Below are positions 29,001-41,000 of a stretch of 64,000 nucleotides of DNA, in pieces. The translations under genes were made by a program, and so were the position numbers. Every line of letters begins with the position of its first letter. The first letter of the stretch is position 1. The notes below the pieces were generated by a model, which had not been told where the DNA came from, did no database searches, and was given only the letters and a program-made list of their open reading frames with translations. Origin of the DNA: Mytilisepta virgata (lineage: Eukaryota > Mollusca > Bivalvia > Mytilida > Mytilidae); assembly GCA_028015205.1 (NCBI GenBank), contig CM051521.1, forward strand, positions 100,168,513 to 100,232,512, written 5' to 3'.

Positions 29001-32000
29001 TAAATTATTGCATTAAATTCAAATATTTTTTGGTGATTTTTTCTAAGTGTGGGTCTATAGGTCAAGGTCCTGATCATTAGATCCACTTTTGAAAGTGGAC
29101 CACTAAGGACCATTCGGTCAAATAAGGATATCAATAGCTCATTGTTTCAGAAAATATAAGAAATAAACAGAATCGTCCCCAATTTTCAAAACTATACCAA
29201 ACTAGGTCTGCATTATTAAGGCGTAGAACTTGAGAATAGCAAAAATAAAGATAATAATTGTAAACTGCATACTGCTACAAAGTTTCCCGAACTAACTTCT
29301 GTTTGGAGGTTGAATTAGTGTGAGACTAGACTCACAAACTTATACCGTTTTAAAACTTGTCCATGTCATGGCATTTGAAATACAATATCTATCAGACCAA
29401 AATAAAAAATGCAGAACTGCGTCATGACACTACAATTCGTATGTCAACAGATGCTTTTTTCTTTGAGAACAAAAAATATATTAGATTTTAGTGTGGAGAT
29501 CTAAATCATTATTCAGATATTGTCATTTAATGTTTTGAGGGGGTGGTGAATACCCCCGTATCCCCTTATAGTCAAAGAATGCTTCTTTCCATGAATAACA
29601 AGAAAATATACAATTATCAGGAAGGGATATAAATCATTTCTGAGGTATAAAGTCATATATCCTTTTCTGGGGGTTGGAATTCCCTAAGGGACCCCCTTTT
29701 ATGTCAATGAATGCTTCTTTCCACAAGTAACAAGAAAATGGGTCAAAGTCACAAATAGCCAGGTTGCAAAGAATGGGTTATGAACCATGGAGAAGTTAAT
29801 AGTATCTTTCAAGATAAAGGTATAGTATGAAATCAATTTTGAATGTTGATACTTTAACTGTAGATTGTTGTTGTATAATGCATTTATTGTCTTTATTTCA
29901 TTAATACAAGAAAAGGTTGCAACAAATGCCAACAATGACAGACCCCACAACAATACACAAACAACAAACCACTATGCATTAAAAGCATATAACACATAAA
30001 AAACAAAACAAACATCAAAACAGAGATTAATGAAAAAATTAATTTCGTAAGTCTGGAAAAACTGGAAAAAATTATTCAAACAATTCCATAATAGCAGGTG
30101 CACAACTTCAATATGTGAAGTTTGATAAATCTGGGTTGAAAACTGTAGGAGCAGTTGTTGGTACCCTATTTTCCCCAACTGCCCGCCTGCCCGACATCCC
30201 CATACTATAACCCTGATTTGCACTTTGTGCAACCCGACCAAAAATGTATGGTTACAGGGTTGGGATCTCAACCATTTCAGAGATATTTTAGTCATTTATG
30301 ATTTTGAGGGGATAAGGCAGTTTGTGGAAGAAAAAGGAATACATGTAATAATATTTATAAGAAATGAAGCAAAATTATCAATTCTCCTCTTATTTGTTCT
30401 GGAGACTTAAATATATGTCAAATTCACACTCAAATTGTGTTTAGTGGTCCAAAACAACATTTCTTTACTTCAAATGATTTGGTGAAACAGTACTCAAATT
30501 GTTGAATGGGAATGTCAATTTTGCCCATTTTTCAATATTAACTCAAAAATGACAAAACTTGAATGTCAAATTTTCACATCTGATTTGTGTTTGGTGGACC
30601 CCAACAATATTTCCAAATGATTAAGGGAAACAATACTCAAGTTATTGAACAAAAAGCATTCTGACAGTATTGCTGGGGAATAAAATGTCCCCTATGGTCT
30701 TCAACTGTGAGTAAACACACCAAATTTCTTTGACTATGTGAATCAGATGCAGACCTATGGACAGAGTGATTCCTAAAAATTCTGATATATGTTTGTAAGG
30801 TAGTACACAATAAACAACTGATCAGCCTTAAATTCAAACATGATCTTGCTAATTATTATAAGCTCACTAATACTAGAGGCTCCCAGGAGCCTGTATTGCT
30901 TACCTGGACTATGTCAATCTTGACTGGCAGCCTGGAACATTGCTATTAAGTTCCAATTGGCTCACTGGTTTCAAACAAGATCTTTCAGTGAACTTTCCGG
31001 TTAGGTCTTATGTTAAACTAAGTTCTGCTCTGGCATCAATCTTGGATGGTAGACGGGGTCATCGGATATAATTCTGAAAGAGGACCACCCAAGGACCATT
31101 GCTGCTAAATTTTGTTCCAATTGGCTCAGTGGTTTCAGACAAGATGTTTTAAGTTAATTTCCCATAGGGTCCTATGTTAAACTATGTTCGGCTCTGGCAG
31201 ACATCTTGGATGACATGCAGGGTCATGGGATACAATTCTGAAAGAGGAACAGATAAGGACCATTGCTGCTAAATTTTGTTCCAATTGGCTAAGGCCTAGT
31301 TCGATATGTCTACTATAGTTTGGTAGGTTTTGGACTACTTGAACAAAGATTTGATCGGAATAAGGATTAACCAATCAACTCCATCAAGAGAATCCTTGGT
31401 GACGTCACAAATCTACCATAGTTCTACCATTTTAAATCGTGGGTAAATGTTTAGTTGACCAGACATGCGCAGCAAAACAAAATTAAATGACCCCACATGC
31501 GCAGCAAAACCGTTTAGTTAAACTTAAGTAACTTTGGTTAATGATCGAACTAGGCCTAAGTGGTTTCAGACAAGATGTTTTAAGTTAATTTCCCATAGGG
31601 TCCTATGTTAAACTATGTTCGGCTCTGACAGCCATCTTGGCTGACGGGCTGGGTCATCAGATATAACTCTGAAAGAGGACCAATAAGGACCATTGCTGCC
31701 AAGTTTTGTTCCAATTAGCCAAGTGGTTTCAGAGGAGAAGATCTTTAAAGAAAGACAATGACAGATTTTAGGCCAGGTGAGCTAATAAGATCACTTGGTT
31801 AAAGGGTTTGCAAAAAGTCCAGAGAACTAATATTTTGAAAACAATTCCTTTTTTCAAGGGCTATAGTTCTCAGAATAATTATCTAATCAGCATGAAACTC
31901 AAAATTGATCTGTAGCTCATCATTATAAGCTCACATACCACAAACAATTGGTAAAATGGTTTGCAAAAGAAGTCTTGAAATTTATGTTTTGACAACAATT

Positions 32001-35000
32001 CCTATCTCACAGTAATTATCTAATCAGCTTGAAAGTGAAACTTGATCTTTAACTCATCATTACAAGTTAACATACCAAAAATCACATCAATTGGTTAATG
32101 CTTTCTTAAAAACTGTAGTGTAATGGAGTGCAAACCTATAGTCCCCTATGGCATTGCTGGTAGGAGACTAAATACCTCAATTTTGGCATTTTTCTACATT
32201 AAAAAGGGGCATAAGTCTGAATTGCCTAAAAGTTAAATATGTCAAATTTGAACTTGATCTATGTTTAGTAATCCCTAACATTACTTCTTTTCAGCATAAA
32301 AAGTTTGATAATTTTCTTACTTTAATTCAGTTGGCAATAATGGTCCAAGGTTGGAATCCGGGATACAATTTTGAAATTGGACCACCAAAGTTTGTACAAC
32401 TTGGCCCATTAGTTTGAGATGATTTTCAAATTTTTGGTCATTGCATTAATGTCAGTTGATGGTCTGGAACACGATACAAATCAAAGTTTTAACTGACCTA
32501 CATTTCTGAGGAGGAAATTTTAAAATAAAGTTGCTAAATAATTTCTCTTTTTAGTAAGGATGCCTATATTATTCAAATGTTCAACTCTTCATGTATAATT
32601 GAAAAGAGACCACATTAAACAACCAAGTCTACTCCTAACTGACCAAGTAGCTTCAGAGCATATAATTCTAAACAATTTTTGGAAATCTGGAAAGTGAAAA
32701 TCGTCAAACTTAGGTTTCTAGGCAAATGTATCATATAGTTTTACAGCAGATAATTTGAAAATAATTTTTTTTACCGGTAGTAAATGGAGAAAACATCTGG
32801 ATGCAAAGTGGCAATATCTGTCAATCAAGATTGTTGGCAGACAACTGATCATTAATGCGACTAACCACTATAGCACCTAGGTGCTTTATTAATATTGGAG
32901 TAATACAAACTAATTATATAAATCAGATCTGCATATCACTTTGACAGCAAAGCACTAGTTAATTACAAGAATACCTTCTGGAATTTTTAAAGAACAAGAT
33001 ATAGAATCAAAATGCACTGGATGTTATATTATAATACAAATTATCCTACCTTGTTCCTGACAAGCCACTTAACTAATTTCTTCACACATATAAGCAAAAT
33101 ATTACATATGACAGTATTCATAGCCCTGGATCTGTTGACGATGACCTGTACTCTTCGGTTTTCTTCTTGTAGGACAGGGCTCAATACTGACTTCACACAT
33201 ATATACACACCAACAATGAAACAAGTAAGATACTGGTGTATTTTTTATTTTTTCCAGATCAAGATGAGTTATAACCCAAGATTATAGCTGTATCACAGTA
33301 TCTGTATTCTTCCTTCATTTGAAACGTGTTGGCAAATGGATAGTCCTTTTATAAAGTTCTATTATTGTTACAAAAAGTTTATTAAATTGTCCATTTTTAT
33401 ATTAGGGAAAGTAAGTCCTTTTCACATCTCAGATCATTACTTGGTCTTCTGTATATAGTCTTTCTAAGGTACAGTTCAACTTATTTCACCATAATTTCAA
33501 ACAATTTATCACTAAATTACAAATATTCAATTTAATTATCTTAAAAATAAATACATGTTTATTGCACTATTTCATTAAATGGTATATACTTGAGCAAATG
33601 TCAATTTATTTGGTCCAAGATCTGCATGCTGTGATTACAAGTTCATCAGAAGTCATCTTTTATCAATAACTGACAACTATGACAACCGCATAAACAGATG
33701 CAACTACATTATATTTATTTTCTCCTTTCTGAGCTTCTTTTGGGATAGTTTAATTTTATTTTTCAACTTAAGCAAGCATTCTAAAATAAAAAATCAACCT
33801 AGAGTATATATTGTGGTATGAGAAAAAAAAAATTGTTCCTCTCATGACATTTCATTTTATGATCAGAAGTACTACTAGTATTCTGAATGACAATTGTTGC
33901 TGCTTTTGTCAAGGATGTTGCTAACATTAACTTCCAAATTAATTTCAGCCAAATACCATATCAATATTACGGAAGGGTTTTTTCACACAAAAAAATTCCA
34001 TCTACTGTGCTACATGTATGTGGAAATGGCCAAATAATGGTAGATGTTTACTGGAAGTTTTTATTAATGTCTGAAGGAGATATATGACTTATCACCAGTT
34101 ACAGAAAACATATCATGAAGTTTATTCTCTTATTTTAATCCAATCTGACAAATACAAATAGCCAAAAAAGTAAGAAAGAAACAAAAAACATCTAAACAAC
34201 ATCTCAGTTGTTGATCTACAACAATCATCAAATTCATCATCATTATTTCAGGCCTCTAGACATCACTTGCATGTCTGGACACTTAGAAGGAAATATTTCT
34301 GACTTTACTCCAGTATATATATATATATATATAGTAGATTAATAAAAAATTACAAGATCATAAATAACGTCCCAAGTGTAGTAAACAATTTTATTTGGTA
34401 ACAAATAATAAAATTCTATCAATGAATTATAATATACAAAAGACACAATAACAACAATAAAACATCTCTACACTTGATTTCTGTATTAGAATATACATTA
34501 TATTCTTTATTTTACCCTATATTTAAATCCATACAAAATAAACTTTAGTTCACATGTAAGATGTACAAAATTTAATTAGGTACAATATATTTAATATCTT
34601 CTACCCAAAATTGGTGATAACCTTTATTCAGTTATCCTTTAATATAATAAACATTACCCTGTCATATACATTTTTGTGTGACTGTCAGTTCATATAACTC
34701 CTAACTTTCAACTTCAATAATTACAATAGAATCAAACAGAAGTGTTCTGTCATTAATTTTGGGAATTCATGACTTTGATACACTAAAGTAAAAGTCTAAA
34801 TTTCCTGAGAAACATTGATGAATTTGTACCAAATGTGATACTGTAAAAATTTGCCTTGTTCTGATAACTTTAGAAAAAAAATATCCAATTTCAAACTGTT
34901 GTTTTTTAACCATTTGATCAGAACCACATGAATTTGTGTGTTGGCCTTAAATATCTCACATTTTTTTTAAATGGAAAAAAGCACCTTCAAAATCTATAAC

Positions 35001-38000
35001 AATTGTATATAACATATAAAAAAATATATTTATCATATATATCCATCATTATCAACAAATAGCTGCCATCAACATGATTATCATAATTAAAAAAACGTAT
35101 GCATGAAACAAACTACAAATTTTTATCAAAAAGTATATAATTTTTTGGGCAAATTATGGTCAATCGTTTAAGTTTATGAATATTCATTGCAATAACCAAT
35201 AAAATAATTGATTTATATGTGTAAGTGGTATCATTAAGAAGTTTCTTTATCATGGAGATAATACCAATTTACAAACACGGGCTTTACCCAATGTTTTACA
35301 ATTCAGAATTTCAAGTGACAAATAGGGGAGAGAGACTATCTTGATAGAGAGTTGTTGTCATAAAATGGAAATCCTGATCATTGACAATGTTTTGAAAAAG
35401 CCATGCTTCTTACAATATACAACTATTTTCTTTTAAGAATTCAACAGAGAATGAGTTCATAGGTGCTATAGATGGCTAAGTTATGTCCCTACCAGTTAAT
35501 ATTTGTGGTGCAAATCCCAACTGAATGCTTTCTCATCCTGAAGATGCTTGTAACATTTGCCACTGGATGTTTATTAAACAATAACAATAAATCTGATATT
35601 CAGGGGAAATGGAAATAAAAATACCAAAATTAAACACATACTTTCAATTTAACATTTTTTATATTTTAGTTAACTCTTCAAATATTAATAAATATAAATG
35701 GTAAGTTATACAAGTTAATTTCTGTATTTACTTTATCAGTTATGCTCTTGGCTAAAAATCAAATCCCATTCAGAACAAAATTCAAAACAAGTCAATATCC
35801 AGTTAAGGTCAACACTGATTAAGGGAGACAAATCCTTAAAAAATTTAAAATATACATATATAAACTGCTTATCTCGAGTTTGCATACTAAAATCATGTCG
35901 AAACCAAAGAAATTTATACTGACGAGATGATATCTTTGGCATTTTTTTAATGTCAACTATCACTAGTACTGATATTGTGATAATTAACTTTGATATCCAT
36001 TTTTTAATGGAAATTTGTTAACATCTTTTATCTTCTATAACAGATAATGATTACTGCATTATACTACATAACCCTGGTTTATATATCAAAATAAATATCA
36101 AACTTGTGTTGTATTTTCTTAACATGACTATACAAGTTACTGAAATTGACAGTCAGACAATACTAAGACTACATAAGTATTTTTCACTGAAACATGCAAT
36201 GAATCAACAGACCATACTGGTATCATTAAATTAAGACAACTCTTTCATTGCAAATCATAAGGTTGATTTCATAAGACACATCAACCTACAGGTATATGAA
36301 AATTTTTAATAAATCAATAATCACTCAGAGTATTTTTCTGAAAGACAATATAATACATTTTTATTCTGTCTTCACACATTAAACTTACAAATGAAATAGT
36401 ATTACACATTCCATTAATGACAGACATACAACGAATCATGAATGATATATCACAGATTATAAAACCCAAAACAATAACCCCTTTGTATCCCCATACTATA
36501 CCACTACAAATACAGATAACATACTGGCTTGGGATCTTCTTTATATGCATTCCTGAAAAAGAAAGGGGTCTTTATTTACATTTTTACAAGAAAATTAATG
36601 CAAAAAAAACCCAACAAAAAAACATTACAATCTATTCTGTTTGGGAGCTTTGCAGTTGGTATCAACATAACATCTATTTATAGAAACCAGAAAACAGGCT
36701 ACTAAGAACTCTTCTTGGAAAAACAACAAACACTAGAGCAAATTGACACGGTTTCCTTTACTTTAGAATATTTCTGACACAGTAGGCATGATTACTGCAT
36801 TAGCCTTATAGGTTTGAAGATCACTACCAATGACAGCGACAGTGTGTGAACTCATCGCTCGCCAAAGTCGATGGGAGTTGTCTACTCGCCATTTTGGCGA
36901 GTGGTAGTCTAGGGGCTAGTTATAAAATCTATTTACTTGCTAGGACATGCTTCTATTATTTACACCCCAAATACTACTATTTACGCTTCCGTCAGTACTA
37001 ATCGTGAACAAAATTGACTTTTTGCACCTGGAAGTTAGGTTAAGGTAGTAACAACAAAATAAAGTTCGGTATAACAACTCTTCTGATTTCAAGTTAGATA
37101 ATAAGGATAAAATTTAAATTAATATTATAAAAATTAAACATATTTCACTTCAAAATTCCTTTTCTTTAACGTATAAATTGAATTGACATTGATCTTATAC
37201 GAAAAAAGAAACAAATCAAATAAATATTCATAAGGTTCCATTCCAAATCTGGACCATGTCAAAACACGGCGGGTCGTTTGAAGTTTGTCATCGTTGTTGG
37301 TTTTGGGTTTAAAATGGCAATTTTCATGAATATTGATGATGAATTCATGAAAAACAAATGAAGAAAGAACTCAGAAAGTATGGGCTTTAATTTCGTCTTG
37401 TGATACGTTCTTACCATTCTTTAAACAAATCAATCTACTGGAAGTCAACAACGATCCCACAACAACAAAAACCTAATTTTTCGCCTGTTTTTCAAATTTC
37501 CTCAAAATAGGTGTTTTTAAGTGACGGATAATTAGAGTTAGTATGGTAGATTCATTTAGACAACACATATGCATAATGATTGACTGGCGACAGTGTGGGA
37601 AGTTTTCTTTTTCCCCATTCTAGCCGTTTTGGTGAGTGGAATCAAATTATATTGCTTTTTTTTGGCAAGCATTACAAAGTAGTTGCTTAAGTTTGGCGAA
37701 TAAATAGAAAATTTAGTGAGCAACAAAAAAATATAAGTTCCCACACTGCAGCCATTGGTTATCATCAACGACCGATTTCATTTTCGCCGGATGGTCTAGC
37801 TCCTCTTGGTAAATTCTCGTGTCTCTGCTCACTTTTGGATGTTAGTGGCATCAATATGAAATTTTTTATGAAAAATCAGGTCTTTTTGCATTGCAAAAAC
37901 TTGAGTAGAAAAAGCCCTATGATGATTTTCCTTGGAGTTTTGTCAACAGGCAATTGGTACCTCGGATGAACCAAATTCAGAAAGCAGAATTAGCCCTATA

Positions 38001-41000
38001 ATTCCATGTATCAATTTTAATCTGTTTATATAACATTAACCAAAAAAACTCACAATGTTTTTGGTCCTTTGGATCTTGGAGCATCAGACAAAGGAATTCT
38101 TGCTACAATAACAGATGCATTCTTTGGAATCATTTCATCTTCATCCTTATATGCTGAAAAAAATAGTCCTTGCTATTTAATTTGCATCAACATGTGTACC
38201 TTTATTAGAGGTGTAATGATATGGCTCAGGGACAAACGATACCGAATTGCGATATTTGGTATAGATGTAAATTATATGTATTGTAAAAAAAGTGGAACCT
38301 CCATTTCAACTTCCATGTTTTGTGAAGGGTCCATACAAACTTGAAAATTTGTTTACATATCTAAATTTTACATTATCTTGGAAATCTCTTTTGTATCAAC
38401 AAGGCTTTTAAAGAAATGAAAATTGTCAATAACCTTTATATATGACCTTTGACCTAAAAAAGATGGACCATTTGCATCTCTTCTTCCATATGAGATTCCT
38501 GCCAACTTTGGTTGCAGTCTGCCCATTAGCTCCTGAGCAAACACCAAAAACGTCTTTTCCAATATGGATTCAATAACTTTGAACAATCCAAAGCTGTCAG
38601 TTGGTCAGATGAACTAAAAGTGGATTGTTTGTAAAGGTTACTGTCTTCTTCTCAAAACATTTCATAATGTAGTATCAGAGGAGAATATTTTTGAAAATTG
38701 GCCAATAAAAATCAAAGATGGCTTCTGATGGCCATGTTGTTCATCAAACTCGAACCTATAAACCAGGTGAAGTAATAAACAGCTGCGCCACGAGCGCATG
38801 ATACGCCCGTTGTCTTGTGAAAAAAACATAAGAAATGTTTTTGGAATCCTCCTTTATTTAGTGGAGCTGCTGGTGGGATGTATATGGAAACCCGGCAAAA
38901 CAGAACCGTGTAAACTTTTTTTTTTACAAAAAACTCAATAACTCTAAAATAAAATTTTGAATCATCAACAAAAAGTATACAATATACAGATCTTTAGATT
39001 AATATAACTAAGAAGTGTATAAAGTTTTAAGCAATAATCATAAATCGTTTTTGAGATACGGTGCGACATGTGAATCCCCCCCTTTTTTTTTACAAAAAAC
39101 TCAAAAACTCTAAAATAAAATTTTGAATCATCACCAAAAAGTATACAGATCTTAAGATTAATATAACTGAGAAGTGTGTAAAGTTTTAAGCAATAATCGT
39201 AAATTGTTTTTGAGATACGGCACGACATGTGAAAAAAAAAACACACTTCTGTTTTAGTTACAAAGTCTCGTAACTCAAAAAGTTTTAATCTGTTTTTCAC
39301 CAAAAAGTATACAGATTGTTCAACCATCATAAGAAACAACTATATTAAGGTTTGTGAAATTTGGACGAGTCGCTCTCAAGTTACGGTGCGACATGTTTAC
39401 GACATGGGCATATAAAATGTTTGACGGGCATATAAAATGAAACGGAAACAAGGTTACCGCTAAGCTGTCTGATTTTTATTTTTAGACTTGATGTTATGTA
39501 TTTCTTTTCAGACTACATGTACTTTGACCCACCTTGTCTCAATACTTTCATTATGTTTAACCCTGCCACATTTTTTGTGACTGTCTCAAGAAAAGACCTG
39601 TTGAGGTTTGTCTTTGCCATATGATTTAAGTTCCGAATAATGTGTTTTTGTGGATTCATGATGATATTTACAAGCCGTCAAAATTCAGTATGGACAATGC
39701 ATGGGCGAGTAAACTGACCTGCGCAGACACTACCTTGGAACTTGCATATGTCACGATGAAACAACCACTCACATGCGAGAGACAGCAATTGACCACGTCA
39801 CGCTGAACTTGTACGAACATCCAATCAAATCATGTTTAACACGCACACCTCCCAGTTCAATGAATGGATTTAGAAATAGTAAACAATGAAACGTGTACGA
39901 TAGTAAACAAAATAAATTATCGATCTTGGATGCTTTATCAAAATATAATTGTAACATAAAGAAAGAATTCGCATCGTAGTAGGGTGTAAAAATATAGAAA
40001 TTTATGTCATCAGTGAATTGATAGGAGCACCGAGGGTAATCAAGAGAAATATTTGATATTTTGATTATTTAAAAAATTCTTACCATTTCCAAAACTTATT
40101 GGGTATTATTCCTAATCTTTCTACAAACTATGTGAATAAAATTTTATATTCTGCCAAACAAGACAATTACAATATACATGTTTTTTTTTAATGTATTCCA
40201 CAAATATTTTTTCCTGAACCTTTCTTTCAACTTCTAACTTTAAATGCATAAACATAAGTCTATCTATCATTTTTTCATAATATACATGTATTTAAATATC
40301 AAACATGTCTAAATATAATGTGCACAAAATACATTTAAATTGAGCACGCATTACGTCGTATGTTTAAAAGTTGTGGTTAGATTAATATGTTTTGTTTGTC
40401 GTAACTTATAGCACGTGCTGTTTACTATTTTCTTCTCGTACGTAGTAAAACATTTTACAGGTGAGTAACAACATCTTGACAAAAGCGTGGATAGTAAAAG
40501 CGCTTGTACACAACAAGCCTTTTATGGTAATTGTTATTGCTCTCCACAACAAACAGAAAATCTCGTGCAAAAACGAACTGATGACCACCACCCACATTTG
40601 AATATACCACCAAGGCAGAGCTTTGCAGCATTTTTTGGCACAATAATAATTCGTTTTTATTTTTATATCACGATTTGTAAGTATTGATCATTTGATTGAT
40701 TGAATTTGTAAGCTGAACTTCTTACTTGATTAAAAGAAATAGTAAAACTTGATTTCATTTATTTATACTTTGAATGGGAATTTCCTTCATTTGCGCACAT
40801 CAGTTGAGGCATTATGTATTACTCTTCCGAAGCGATTGGTCCGTCGTTTTTGACGTCGTGGAGAGAGTTTGCGCAGGTCAGTGATTTGTTTTTAAATTGT
40901 GACGTACAATGTTTATGTCTTTTTCGAATGAGTTTTGTTTGTGCAGGTTCAGATCTTTGTTCATACTGAATTTTGACGGATTGTAATGAATTTTTTACAT

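Noticed and set aside
38965..39339. 124-codon minus-strand frame with a duplicated segment
   Set aside because: It lies on the 160-bp tandem repeat and has no recognisable protein similarity.
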